A stretch of DNA of 64,000 nucleotides from assembly GCA_963930655.1 (NCBI GenBank), contig OZ005620.1:4541001-4605000 (forward strand), in the 5' to 3' direction. The stretch's first letter is position 1. Every line of letters begins with the position of its first letter. This document shows positions 11,907 through 23,898 of the stretch, one piece after another. The DNA is from Myrica gale. Its lineage: Eukaryota; Streptophyta; Magnoliopsida; Fagales; Myricaceae. The notes beneath the pieces are model-generated. The model worked only from the letters and a program-made list of their open reading frames with translations, ran no database searches and was not told the DNA's origin. The position numbers and the translations under genes were made by a program.

Positions 11907-13019
11907 CTTCTTGCAACCAACAGGATTAAAATAAAATAGTTTCAAAACCAATTTTGAGTGTAGAAATTGGAACTGAGCCCCACCCAAAAAAAAAAGCTTC
12001 TGCACTTTATTCTCCTCCCAGAATTTGCGCTGGCTACATCCAATATTCTGGAATTATGCGGGGAGATCATCTAGGGTTGGAGTCCTAGGCCCAGGCGCAG
12101 TTGCCCTCTAAATTCCCATCTTTTAACCCAAACACCCCAGGACAATTAGTCTCCAAACAGTGGAAAATGGAACTTTAAAATCGCTGCAAAATTGATTATC
12201 AAGAAAATCGGGCAAAAAAAAAAAACAGTCCTGAAAATCAATTATCATTCTTCGCCACCTTTGCTAGGGGCATTAGAATGGGTCGTGGGTAAAGAATCTT
12301 GAGTCCATATTCCCGCAAAGCTAAAGATTGGAATCATTGGAATAGCTTGGGTCTCAATTTGGGTATCGAAATCGACTTGAAGAATTGAAGCAAGCAACCA
12401 CAAGAAGAAAGTGTGCAGAAGGAAAAAGAGGTGCCGTGGGATGTCTCCGCTATGGGCAAGTTCACCGATCTGAATATTATTATTAAGCAGTAATTGGAAA
12501 ATAGCATAACACAGATCCAACCACTTATGAAATGAGAATCTGATGAACTTGAACATGTGTATGCCAAATTAAATCTACTAATAAAAAGATTACCTTAGAA
12601 CTAACTGCCTGTCCCTATCAGTCATCTAAACATGACAAAAGTCCATACTTCAGGATTTGAAAATTATATGAAAATCCTCAAGTATCAAGATTTTAGAGTT
12701 TTGGAGTATTCCTACTGGTTGATTATATCAGGCAGATGACTTAGACATTCAATTACTCTGATTTATTAAAAAAAGAAGGCTTTTCATATACTATATAAAG
12801 GAACCCATTTGCCACCCACTCTATTCTGACTGGTTTTGCTCCAGGTCATTGATGTCGATGTTTAAAAAACGACATTCTTTTACTTATATATTTTAATATA
12901 GCTAATCACCATCTTGATTAAATAAAAGAAAAGAAATAAAAAAGAAATATTACAGAAGTAAATAAATCAATGGTCTCTATTGTCCAGAACTCACTAGCAT
13001 ACGCTTTATTTGCTCAATA
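11907..13019. other. Intergenic region, no gene seen
   Basis: Mixed AT-rich sequence. The open frames on the minus strand at 12245-12567 have no domain I recognise and overlap each other in two frames, so I do not call them. Confidence 0.5.
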
Positions 13020-13021
13020 TA

Positions 13022-13203
13022 GGTGGCGTTTATTTACCGAAATTTTGAGAAATATTCTTAAAATTTTGAAAAAATTTTAACTGTTGAAATTTATTGGGAT
13101 TTGTGAAGATTTTGAAGTATATATGTAAAAATTAGAAATTGTGAAGTGTATTTATTTTGTTAGAAATTTTAAGCCCCAAAATTTTGAGCAAACAAACGCA
13201 ACC
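13022..13203. mobile_element. MITE of the TTTGTTTG family
   Basis: The left end GGTGGCGTTTATTTACC and the right end (inverse GGTTGCGTTTGTTTGC) are imperfect inverted repeats. The interior is made of AAATTTTGA blocks like the other small elements in the window. No clear target duplication was read. Confidence 0.55.
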
Positions 13204-13451
13204 ACAGACAGACCGAATAAACTCATATAAACCCTTTGGCTACATGGGTTTCAAGATACCTTGGTACTTATCCCAACAAATTCAGAAAATAATATTTTTG
13301 ACCGGATAAACAACTTTAAAGAATTATTTCCTATTAAGTTAATTTTAAAAGGTAGTTGCCTTTATATAATTTTGGAAAGACAAAACGATTAGGATTCAGT
13401 GGCTCTCTTTGTCGTTTATTTATTTTTATTTGTTATCCAATTTGTTACTTA

Positions 13452-13794
13452 GGCTCCATTTGCACACTAAAATTTTACTCATCTTAAAATTTTAACACAA
13501 TAAAAAATTACAATATAATCTCTCTCTTCCCATCAAATCACTATTTTTCAGTACACCCCAATACCTAAAATTTTAACAATCCTAAAATTTTGGGCATGTT
13601 TGTTTGTCAAAATATTAGGGAATATTCCCAAAATTTTGGGAATCTTTATTTTATTGAGATTTATTGGGGTTTGTGAAAGGTGAAGTGTGTAGGTGTAAAA
13701 GTTAAAATTTTTGGAGTTTGTTTGGTTTGTCCGATTTGTTGAGACCCCAAATATTTGGGGTCTCAAACATGCCCTTTACTTCTCAAACACCGCC
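13452..13794. mobile_element. PIF/Harbinger-like (Tourist-type) MITE, interrupted by a second MITE
   Basis: The outer element starts GGCTCCATTTGCACA and ends TCTCAAACACCGCC, which are inverted relatives. It is flanked by TTA at 13449-13451 and 13795-13797, the target duplication typical of PIF/Harbinger. Its right part is split by another element at 13592-13774. Removing that insert restores an end like that of the related copy near 20120-20163. Confidence 0.65.
13592..13774. mobile_element. MITE nested inside another MITE
   Basis: The first and last 11 bases, GGGCATGTTTG and CAAACATGCCC, are perfect inverted repeats. TTT flanks each side (13589-13591 and 13775-13777), consistent with a 3-bp target duplication. 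The subterminal TATTTGGGGTCTC region is also palindromic. It lies within the outer Tourist-type element and is therefore younger. Confidence 0.7.
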
Positions 13795-14100
13795 TTAATT
13801 TTTTTATTCGAATTTGAAAAATACATCAAACTATTGGTGGTCAACGTGAAAATTGGAACATTATGGTAAGAAAATTACCAATAAATTATATTCTGATTTC
13901 TGAACATGGATATTGTCTTAAAAAAATACGTTATATTTTTATTTAACTGTACCCACCCATGACCCACTTGTTATTGACCCGGACCGTATCACTCGCCAGC
14001 TCAAACGGCTCCCTTTCAAATTACAGCCTGACCAGGCCATTCCCAAAATCAAAGTTCTGCCAACGTTACCAACTTTTCCGGCTGAACTCACGAACCTCGG

Positions 14101-14348
14101 GGCTTTTGTTTAGTTCTCAAAATAATTTTTATTTTTTTATTTTTTTTAGAAGTAGTGTAGATTCGTCTGGGATCGGTGAAAATTTAGTTAAAAATTGTTG
14201 AAATTTGTAAAAAGTTATTGGGATCGGTGAAAATGTATTGAAATTGATGAAAAAATTATTGGGATTGATGAAAAATGTATTAGAATTGATGAAAAAGTGA
14301 GTGAGGAGTTTTTGAAAACTTTTTGAGAATTTAAACAAACATAACCTT
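14101..14348. mobile_element. MITE with TTTGTTTA ends and internal GATTGATGAAAAA repeats
   Basis: The left end TTTTGTTTAGTTCTCAAAA and right end TTTTTGAGAATTTAAACAAA are inverted repeats. Inside, a TTGGGAT(C/T)G(G/A)TGAAAA motif recurs about five times. It lies about 630 bp upstream of the first exon of the decayed coiled-coil gene. Confidence 0.55.
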
Positions 14349-14975
14349 AAGCTCCGGGCAATCAAAGTTTGAAGCTCTCAGACTCTGCTCCATACTTTCA
14401 AGGTATAAAAAATTCGCAAAGATTTAAGCTTGTGCATTGGTTTATTTCGCCTTGCTGATTTATTGGATTCTCGTGGATATAATGGCTAGGTTATGAATCG
14501 GTTCTCATCCATTCATATCGGAAGCTTACATTTAGCATCAAGGGATTCAAAAACATGCGGCTTATTAATTTTTATTTTTAAAAAATGGTTTTTGGAGAGA
14601 TGTAGTACCCATTATTGTGTTTATTTATGATTATCCATTTCGGGGTACATGAGTTTGATATATTTTTTTTCTTGGGGGGAACTTTAGTTCGTCTCTGCTG
14701 TGCAAATTTTTGCCTTGTCATATTTCGTTGTTGTTTTTGTGTATACAATTTCTCGTGTTTATTTTGGTTTTGGAGGTTCTTTTCTTCGAAGCTTACATGA
14801 ACTTGTTGTGTAGCATCTTTATCTAAAAAATCGGATGCATGACCCATAACATGTCTTTGTCATAAATGTCGGCATTTAATGCTTTCCTTATGTTTGGGAT
14901 GGGCTTTGATGGTTTATAAATGGATACAGGTATATATTCCTTGCGAACATTTTTTGTATCTTTTTCTTGCAACAA

Positions 14976-17900
14976 ATGTCGCATCAAGTAAAGAGTGATA
15001 GTGAAAACTCTTTTGGCATTGAGGAACTTGTACAAATTGGGAGTAGATGTAGAGAGGTATGTTCTATGGCCATTTTACCTACTTTCAAATATGCAGCTAG
15101 TTTTTAGTTGAAGTCTCATGATTAATTTACATTCTTTCTGTATAGATGAAGATTGCCATCCACTGTTTTGCAGTGGACAGTTTGAGTTTGGAACTGTTAT
15201 GGCTTGAGCAACACATTTCCTTCATATAATTGTTGCTGAATTTAGTATCAATGATCGAGGGGAAAAGGGAAAAAAAGAACACCTAAACTTTACTTATAGA
15301 GTGAATGAAAGAGTTAATTAAGTCTCATGATTAATTTACTTTCTTTCTGTATAGATGAAGATTGCCATCCACTGTTTTGCAGTGGACAGTTTGAGTTTGG
15401 AACTGTTATGGCTTGAGCAACACATTTCCTTCTTCATATAATTGTTGCTGAGTTTAATATCAATGATCAAGGGGAAAAAGGAAAAAAAGAACACCTAAAC
15501 TTTACTTATAGAGTGAATGAAAGAGTTAATTAAATCTTGCAGCCACTTATCCTTTTTCTGTTGATTGAACCTGGGGGGGCTAATCATCCGTTCAAGTTTT
15601 TTAATATGGATATCTGGAACTATCAAGCCAAGTGATACCTGGTTCATTTTATTTTGGGTCTATCTATGTACTTGTGTTCTTGCATGCAGTTAAGGAAAGA
15701 AAAGGACATGCTGAAAGATTCACAATCCCAAAGCTTTGAACGGATCAGGGTAATCTTTTGAACACTATTGCAGTTTTGTTTTCATTTGAATAGATTGTAA
15801 ACAGTATAGGAAAAAAGGAACATCATTATCTCTGATACGCTCAGGTCATTCATTTATTCCTCTTGGATGCATAAACTGTGTATGGAATGGAATTTCTCAT
15901 TTTACCCTTCCATGACCTCTGAGGGGTTTAATTTTTCTCACTATGTTCAGTTCATTACTCTTGACATGGTACTGTTATATGGAACTAGTAAAGGCATGGA
16001 CATGATAATAAAATGTATTGCAAGATTCACTGTCTGAAGTGCATGAATTAGATACCAGATGGCAAAACATACTATTAATTGTTGCAAGATTGTGTAGGCT
16101 GGTTATGTTCCAACCTCTCATAGCCTCTTGAACACCGATCTTCTAATCACTATATTCTCTTTAATGGAATCTAAATATAAAAAACCATTCAACTAAAGTG
16201 TAGCTTCTGTCCAGTTTGCAAGTCAGCTGGTGGAAAACGAGTGTCCATGCCAGGCATACTATTGTCCCAATTGCCCACAACTCTTCTGCTGTAATTTTTC
16301 CAATAACATATGAAGAAAACCCCCTCATTTGAAGAGAATGGTCGATAAGAGGTTAACAAAAGAAAAAAAAAATATGGGGTTTTAACCTTCTGTTTGCACC
16401 CTATTTTTTGATCTGTAAAGTAGGGATTGTTAACAACGGGAATACATTCTGGAAAATATCAGTAGAGGTTCTAGAAAGGCTTATCTCTGTAAACTGTCTG
16501 ATTTCAGACTTTTGTCTGATGCAGAGACTAGAACTACATGTGAAATCATTGTCAGAAGCCCGTACAGAAGACAAGAGACACATTTAGAAGTTGGAACAAG
16601 AGCTGCTGAACTGCTCTCAAGAAATCGGTATTCACTCTTGTACAGTAGTTGTACTTGTTGACATATATATGCTAATGTTTTGAGCCTTTTAGTCTGGGTG
16701 TTGATTTTTCCAACTGGATTTTCATGTCTGGGGAAGAATTGTGTCCTGTTTTTTATGTTGCAATGTAAATATGAGTGTGTACGTTGATGTCTCTGGCAGC
16801 ATGCTGTCCTCCAACCATGACTGGAGGTTCTGACAGATTTCTTTGGTTTAACCGAATCACAACATTCATCCCAGATTACCTGCAGGATCAATTGAATGCA
16901 AGGAACACGGAGGTGAACTGCCTGGAAGAGCATGTACACAGCCTTGAGCTGAAATTAGCAGATGTGGAAGATTTACAGGAGCAAGTTGACAGGCTAAGGG
17001 AGGAACTAAAGAGGTCTGATTCAGAGCGCTTGATCTTGAGGCTGGAACTGGAAAGAAAAGAATTGGAATTACATGAGTCAAATTTGCGCAGAGAGAAACT
17101 ACGGGAGTTGATTTCATCCATGTCATTAGATTCTCAATGTGAGAGAAAGCATGAAGCTTGATCTCATGGCCTTGGAGCATGGTTGCTTTGAGGCAAGGAA
17201 AATCCAGGAAGAAACTGTTGAAGAAAAAGCTAGGATGAATAGGATTGTTCTAGAGCTTGAGATTCGGTTTCAGGATGCTCAGAAAATTATTGAAGGTTTG
17301 GAGGAGGAAAATAAGGAACTGAAGGAGAAACTTGATACATCCATGAGGAATGCTAGAGTGTTTTGTAAAGGGATTGAAGAACGGTTGCAAAACAAGGACA
17401 GATCACATCAGAAATCTCAGACTTGCTGCTTGAGTAAACCAGAGAACAAGCTTAGTTTATTAGAAGAAATGAGGTACATTGCGATTGTGTTTGTTTACAC
17501 ATTAAAATTGTATGTGATTCATGTCCAAAAAAGTTATGTTCTCAAGGTACTATTATAATAGGTTAAGGGCAAGAAGGTTTTCATCTAGCCCACTCTTAAG
17601 ACCTGCCAGATGCACTTTTGCTAACCATCTATCAATGATCTAAAACCCTATCTTCGTCAACTGTCATCTGCCTGATTCAATAATTCCACTTCTCAAGACA
17701 TCACATTTTGTCGTGATCAATGAGGTTTCTATTATATTTTTTTATCTGGATTATAGTTTCTCCCATTTGGGTTTTGACTTGGATCTTGAGTTCTTTCTTG
17801 GGGGTTGTGTTATACCACAAAACTTGGTTGTTGTTGCCATTTGTATTCTTGGGAAACCAAAAAGGATATTTTGATTTTTCCTTTTTTTATCCGGAGGGTA

Positions 17901-18775
17901 TTGTGGAGAGGGGAATGTATAGGAGTACACATTGTTAACTCACAAAAGGCCCCATTTCAGTGGGATGTTATTAGAAGGTGAAAGAAAGCATTTTTAATCC
18001 TCAAGTATGCTTATCTTTTGGTGTTAATTATTTACCCCCATCTGTATGAGGATATGTTATATGTGTCTTTTAAGGAACTATTCTTAGGGTTCTCTTGAGA
18101 AGTAAATGCTGCATTAAGTTTTGTTTTCAACATCCAGTTCATCCTGTAGTAATATTTTGATACTACTTCTGAAGCACTTGTGGAGAAGTCTTGGGTCCAG
18201 TCCTTTCACAATTGGCTAAGGGACGTGTACTGGATGCTGATCCAAGAGCAAAGACAGAGAAGATGTCACAACAAATAGAAGAATATGAACTTGTCGTAAA
18301 GAAACTTAAGGTATGGCCTCCTGGTGAAGCATGGCCTTTGACAGTATTTAAGCTATTAATTTAAGTTGTTTTCAAGTGAGACTTCAGTCACCTCCAGTTT
18401 CTTGTCCTTTCTGGACTTTTATATTTTATGACTTGGTTTTGACGTGTAATGGTTGCCAGGAACAATTGAGAGAGGAAAAGTTGAAGGCAAAAGAAGAAGC
18501 AGAGGACCTAGCTCAAGAAATGGCTGAGCTAAGGTACCAAATTACAGGTTTGCTTGAAGAAGAGTGTAAGCGCCGTGCTTGCATTGAACAGGCATCTTTG
18601 CAGAGAATTTCTGAGTTAGAAGCGCAGGTATTGATGTTTAGATTTGCAATCTTCCCATCAGCATTAAAAGGACTACAGTAGGATTGTAAAGGTAAAATCT
18701 TGTTTTGGTGATCAAGGTCCAAAAAGAAAAGAGGAAATCGTTTGCTGCTGCCATGCATCTCCATTAAGTATAGTG
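14976..18775 (+). pseudogene. Decayed coiled-coil protein gene (myosin-heavy-chain-like / CAP-Gly-linker-like)
   Basis: Readable exons: 14976-15056 (ATG), 15690-15749, 16525-16627, 16875 to about 17472, about 18175-18310, 18460-18627 and about 18718-18768. Their borders keep phase and the product is heptad-rich coiled coil (for example LREELKRSDSERLILRLE). Two lesions break it. An in-frame TAG lies at 16585-16587 in exon 3, where neighbouring codons read RHI*KLEQELL. A 2-base loss lies near 17143 in exon 4, after which the same coiled coil continues in another frame (ESMKLDLMALEHG). Splicing signals otherwise look sound. The family resembles plant coiled-coil proteins annotated as myosin-heavy-chain-related, recalled from memory. 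Alternatives are assembly errors, or a shorter product from a downstream start. Confidence 0.6.
15111..15535 (+). repeat. Tandem duplication of about 209 bp in an intron
   Basis: The segment 15111-15319, starting AAGTCTCATGATTAATTTAC, is repeated at 15320-15535 with only a few differences. It lies in the first intron of the decayed coiled-coil gene. The high identity points to a recent event. Confidence 0.9.
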
Positions 18776-18789
18776 ATGGTGTTATCAAA

Positions 18790-20570
18790 AAAGCTTTGAG
18801 GATCCATGTAAAGAAGAAGTTGTTGAGGTGTGTCTCACTCTAAAACTTCTTTCTCAATTACTCGTAGTTTTTTAAGGTAAAAGCACGCTAACAGATATTA
18901 CATTTTTCACTGGTCCTTGCTCATGATTGATACTTTACATCCATATAACTTAAGGTCCTCTAATTCAACTTCCTAGCACCCTCTGACTTTCACGAGAATA
19001 GGAATATCGTTTTCTTTTACCGAGATGCATCTTAAGCTTTTGTGCAGGACTTGGTGACACTCCAGGCAGACAATGTGTGAAGCTGTCAAGTTTGCCAACC
19101 TCGGGAAGTCTTAAAATACATTGCTTTGTGAAAGGAACTTTGGAAAGCACAATTTTTTGAATCGAGTACTGCAGATGATGCAGCACGCTGGAAGTCAGCC
19201 ACAACTACTAAGGAATCGAAGAAGTTGTGCTATGTGTGTTGTGTTATATTAGTGTGATTTGTATCTATACATTCTGTGTTCCCGCAGGAGTGTTTGGTGG
19301 TCCTGACATCCAAAGTACCCTACAAGATGTTGTGCGAAGTTTACTGCACATAAAAAGTATCATCACAGCATGTCAATGGAGCAAATTGCAGATGGATATA
19401 TGACTACATAAAGGCTTTTTCTTTCCTCTAATTTTTCTTTTCGTGCGTTAGATTAAACTATTGATGTATTTATGTTGCTGAGCACATTGGATTAAAAGCC
19501 CAAAACTGTACATTGTGAAAAGCAAATAGTTTGGTGTATTCCTTCTCAAATTCCGGAATTTACGAAAAGCACAATATAAATTCTTAGTTAGGATGAAAAG
19601 AACGAGCAGTGAAATGTGTTGCAAGAACAAGTTAATTTATTTTTTGTCACCTTAAAATAATTTCCTTTCGTTTTTTTTTTTCAGTTTCGTGTAGTGGGTG
19701 ACCAAATTCCATAATGCTTTAATTATAGGGGAGTAAGTTTTGATTGAAGAACTAAGGCATGACACATCCACGTCCATAAGATAATTGCAATCTCTATCCT
19801 AACCTCCTTTGTTTTTTTTTTTGGCATTGACCAAATCTAAAACCCAAATGGCGTGTACGAAAATGGAAAAAGTTGAACCACTTATGGAATCAACTTGCTC
19901 TTAAACTACTTCAAACTAATGGTCTAATTTTAAATTTCGTGAGGATTAATGCAAAAATTAAAAAAAAAACGAAATATACTAAGACTATGTTTGCGTAACA
20001 AAATTTTGTCATCATTAAAAAATACTATCTCTCCTTATTTTTTTTTATCAATTTTTATACAATTTTTCACCAATTTTTTTCACTTTTTTACTAATTTTTT
20101 CACTCTCTTCACTTTTTTACCAATCTCAATACTTAAAATTTTACTTCTTCTCAAACACAGCCTAAAATATCATCCACTATTTGTTAGAAGTGGGTATGAC
20201 TTTTGATGAGACTCGCGTTTACTTCTTTCAAGAAGATAACAAAAATAAAATAAAATAAAATATATATTACTTTTTAAAAGTGAACGTTTATTTTTGAAGC
20301 ATTCTCCAAAATCAGGAAAAATATAGAGTACGAATTTTCCAGACGTCCTTTTTTCTAGGTTTTAGATTACTTGAAAACGCCAAGTCATACCTATCACCTT
20401 TAACACGTTGAGGTTCCAAATTTTAAAAATCCAATAAATTTTTATCAAAAATAAAATATAACGGTCAAAATTATGCCACATGACTTATTAATTATAACAT
20501 ACGTGACACGATTTTGACAGTTTAATTTTTTTTAAGGATCTAAATTAATAAAATTTGATAATCGAAGGTT
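18790..20570. other. Intergenic region
   Basis: No supported gene. A further MITE-like segment occupies about 19985-20163, with left end CTATGTTTGCG, right end CTCAAACACAGCC and T-rich CACTTTTTTACCAAT repeats inside. The rest is AT-rich and unremarkable. Confidence 0.45.
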
Positions 20571-20573
20571 CAA

Positions 20574-20781
20574 GGGGTGTTTGTTTGTGGAAATTTTGGG
20601 GTTTTGAAAATTTTGGGTATTGGAGTTTGTGAAAAGTATAGATATTTTATAGAAAAATGAGGAGAGAGAAGATTTAATTGAATAATATAATATTATTTTA
20701 TAATTTAATGAGGAGAGAGATATTATTTTATGATTGTTTGGAAATTTTGAGGGGTGAAAATTTCTGGAGACAAATGTCCCC
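20574..20781. mobile_element. MITE with GGGGTGTTTG ends
   Basis: Left end GGGGTGTTTGTTTG and right end CAAATGTCCCC are imperfect inverted repeats. TCAA flanks both sides (20570-20573 and 20782-20785), a likely short target duplication. The internal GGAGAGAGA block occurs twice around ATATTATTTTAT motifs. Confidence 0.6.
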
Positions 20782-21206
20782 TCAATATATCAAAAGTGAT
20801 AATTAGAATACTACTTGCTTAGATGGCTACTCAACGTGTGGGCTTTCATTGTTATTGGTTGGTATATTAATTTTGACAAGCATAGCCATATAGACAATTA
20901 CTCAGTACAGTTATGTGTATACCTAACCTTTTATTTTTTTAAAACAGTACTAGCTCGAGTAAAAATGGAAGAAATTATATATATTTACGTGTGTTTGTAA
21001 TCCAATTCAAACGATGAGCATGCAAGGCCAGCCTTACCTGATTAGACAAACTGAAGCAACCCAATTGTCTCCCTCTTTTTTGTCTTTTCCATTTTCTTTT
21101 GGCCTGTCCCATGTGATTGCCAACCAACTCCAGTTTGGTTCTAGATTCTATCGACTCCAATCCAAACTAAAGAACACCGTGTTTGCCGTGTTCCATTAGG
21201 TAAAAA

Positions 21207-21415
21207 TTATTGTGTGAGTATGTGAGTGGGCGAGTGAGATTAGAAGTTGAGAAATCTAACGGCTGACAAAATGTCACGTCAATTAACGAATCCGACCCTC
21301 ACAACTGACCCGGTTTCATTAATTGACGTAGCATTTTGTCAGCCGTTTGATTTCTCAACTTCTAATCTCACCCGTCCACTCACACAGTCTCCCAATAGCT
21401 TTACTCACACAATAA
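21207..21415. mobile_element. Foldback MITE with long inverted arms
   Basis: Left TTATTGTGTGAGT and right ACTCACACAATAA are exact inverted copies. The arms continue inward almost to the centre, pairing the AGAAGTTGAGAAATC / GATTTCTCAACTTCT blocks and the TGACAAAATG / CATTTTGTCA blocks. The insert is missing from the paralogous sequence near 29780, so it entered after the duplication. Confidence 0.75.
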
Positions 21416-21765
21416 CCGGTCTCGTTCCATTATGCTCTGTTTGCTTGGTTTAGGAATTTTATTTTATTTTTCCTTGGGAATCTCTGGGCTCGTGTAAGTT
21501 ACCTCTCTTCTTTCTCCTTATAACCGAAACCCCAGAACCCTCTTTTTTTTTTGGTTTCCCATAATAAAGAAAAGCAACAAAAGAGAAAATCCGTTTCTTT
21601 CCCTCCCTAGCTGTCTTCGCCGGTGATGATTATTGGAGTTGAAAATTTCTGCTCCCAAAATCTGTTGACTTGATTTTGTTTTTAAAATTCTCTTGTGGCT
21701 CACCAGTGAAGTATATATGTATCTGTCATTCATTCGATCTGATGATCGATCATCCTTGTTTGCAG

Positions 21766-22144
21766 GTGGAAAAGGCGAAGCAAGATGATGCACTGTCTGA
21801 TATAAGTACTGCATTGGAAGAACTGAAGGAAATGGCCATTGGCATGAACTCTGAAATAACCTGGTAATTGGCTGTCTTGAACTTTCCTTTGCCCCTTCCC
21901 CCATATTCCTCTCTTTTTTAAATTATTTTTTAATTAATTAACTGTCAATTTATCTCTCGATCATAATATTCGCCCTTCCCATTACCGGGAGATCGAGATC
22001 GAGATCTAGATTATAATATTGTTGAATGGTGATGACTATTGCAGCCAGAACGAGGCTTTCGTACCTCTCGATGAAGATGTGGAACTGTTAGGCCGACGAG
22101 TAGATGATGGTATTCGTCGTGGCCGTCGTTTACTTCGGAAGTAG
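21766..22144 (+). pseudogene. Orphan SNAP33-like C-terminal exons (4 and 5)
   Basis: Two exons, 21766-21863 (98 nt) and 22045-22144 (100 nt with TAG), have the same lengths and phases as exons 4 and 5 of the complete gene near 30.2-30.6 kb. They encode the C-terminal SNARE helix, beginning VEKAKQDDALSDIS and ending RRGRRLLRK. Both frames are open and splice sites are kept. No exons 1-3 are found upstream, so the unit cannot make a full SNAP25-type protein. It is best read as a partial duplicate, though transcription cannot be excluded. Confidence 0.8.
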
Positions 22145-23173
22145 CTAGAAGCGTGTTGCAGATTAATTCCCATGGCCATGGATGGGCAAGCTGCATGCTA
22201 ATCCTTCCTTCCTACACTTCCCTTCTTCTCCTCTTCTTCCCTGTAAATGTACTGTTGTCAGTTGCGGACATGGATTAGACGAGACGATCTTTGATGCATA
22301 CACTCTCCGAGTTTGACTTTCTTGTACACACGATTTGAAATTCTACAATGGTCGAGATTATGATGATTTTTAGACGTGCATGGTCGTTTTGCAAACTTAC
22401 ACAAAAACAGAAGGAATATTCAAAACATCAAAAAAAATTACACAAAGACCAGTATCTTTAACACAAATTCTAACCATTTTTTACATAAATTCTGATACTT
22501 TTTTTTTAAAAAAATCTAACTCTCCTATAGATTTTCATAATTTTTTCACCAAACTCTAATAATTTTTGTATTAAAAAATTACATCAAATTATCTTTCTAC
22601 ATCTTTTTACAAGCTATTATTTAAAATTAAATATCTTTAAAAAATTTACTAATTTTTACACAAAAATCAATATAAAATTAACATTTCTATTAAAAATCTT
22701 ACCATTTGATCATCATGTTGCCGGGTTTATGCCCAGAAAATTACCATGAACCACGTCTCCATCTGAAAGTGCCGTACGTAAATGGAACCTACGTCAAGGG
22801 TATTCACAATCCCTCTTTCTACATCTTGTTTTTTTCTTTCTTTTCTCTGATCGCAGCAAGTGGCATATAATATCTTATTTATGCTGTCCAAACGATGGCA
22901 AATAGAAGGCATCTCTAATTAACAGAGATTGGAACCCACGTTGGAATATAATAACCTATATATATATATATATAAACAAATTATAAACCAAATAAGCATC
23001 TCATGCTTGTATACGAAACATGTTACATGTACTCTAGTTTCTTCATATGCGCCACATAGTTGGAAGTTTTTCCAAAAGCTATTTACTGGCTCAAATTTCA
23101 TGTATTTCGGAATTTTTTTTTCCAAAAAGTTGAATGGGTCAAGTATCTTCCAGTTCTTTTAGATGAATATATA

Positions 23174-23370
23174 AGGGTATCTTTGAGGGTGAAAATTTTG
23201 GGTATTAGGGTTTGAGAAATATTATAAAGTAAAGATATGTTATGGGAGTTGGTGAAAAAGTGAAAATAGAGAAGATTTTTAATAAGTATTATAATAATAA
23301 TAAATTATGTGATGAATTTTTTATTATTAAACCTAAATTTTTGGGCCCAAATTATTGGGTCCCAAACATA
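23174..23370. mobile_element. MITE with GGGTATCTTTG ends
   Basis: The left end GGGTATCTTTG and inverse right end ATGTTTGGGACCC are imperfect inverted repeats. The interior AAAATTTTGGGTATTAGGGTTTG is shared with elements at 20.6 and 58.3 kb. The target duplication is unclear. Confidence 0.5.
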
Positions 23371-23526
23371 TTCGACACAAATTAAACTAGCAGGCTGCTA
23401 TGTGTAGGCTTTGGACAAGATTTCACACTTAATTTTTTAATCGAGTATTCAAGTCAAGTATTTACGCACTAAACTAATCTTCAATATGTGCGGTCTTCGT
23501 TTCCAACACAAATTAAATAATAATTA

Positions 23527-23898
23527 GGGAAATTGACATTTTAGTCTTTAAATTTTGGACACTTTTTCATTTTAGTCATTCACTTTCAAACTTTAAATTT
23601 TTAGTCCTTGGGTTATCTTTGTTTGACGAAATGGTCCTTCAGTCAATCTGTCGTCCATATGCTTAATGAACCTCTTTGACACAACGATCGATCGGATATA
23701 TGTTTTGAACGTGAGCGGTCGACCGGTAAAATTTGTTGACGTGTCAGAGATCTTCGTCAAGCATATAGACGACAGACTGACGGAAGGACCACTTCTTCAA
23801 ACAAAGAAAACTCAAGGACTAAAAATTTGAAGTTTGAAAGTGAAAGACCCATTTGTAAAAAAGGTATAAACCCAAGGACCAAAAATGTCAAAAATTTC
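23527..23898. mobile_element. Mutator-like MITE with long TIRs and 9-bp target duplication
   Basis: The element begins GGGAAATTGACATTTTAG and ends as its inverse. The arms stay complementary for roughly 130-140 bp, up to ATATGC near the centre of each arm. The 9-mer TAATAATTA flanks it exactly (23518-23526 and 23899-23907). Long arms plus a 9-bp duplication are the hallmark of Mutator-like elements. It is 372 bp and codes for nothing. A related copy lies near 53.55-53.85 kb. Confidence 0.8.

Larger units (their letters stand above)
20809..22790 (+). repeat. Segmental duplicate of the SNAP33-like gene's 3' half
   Basis: This block matches 29459 to about 30880 in the same orientation. It covers the end of intron 3, exons 4 and 5, and 3' flank (compare TTGCTTAGATG near 20816 and 29466, GATTAGACAAACTGAA near 21038 and 29639, and AAAATTACCA near 22738 and 30841). 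It carries at least two extra insertions absent from the other copy: a foldback element at 21207-21415 and an AT-rich insert at about 22381-22708. Confidence 0.85.
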
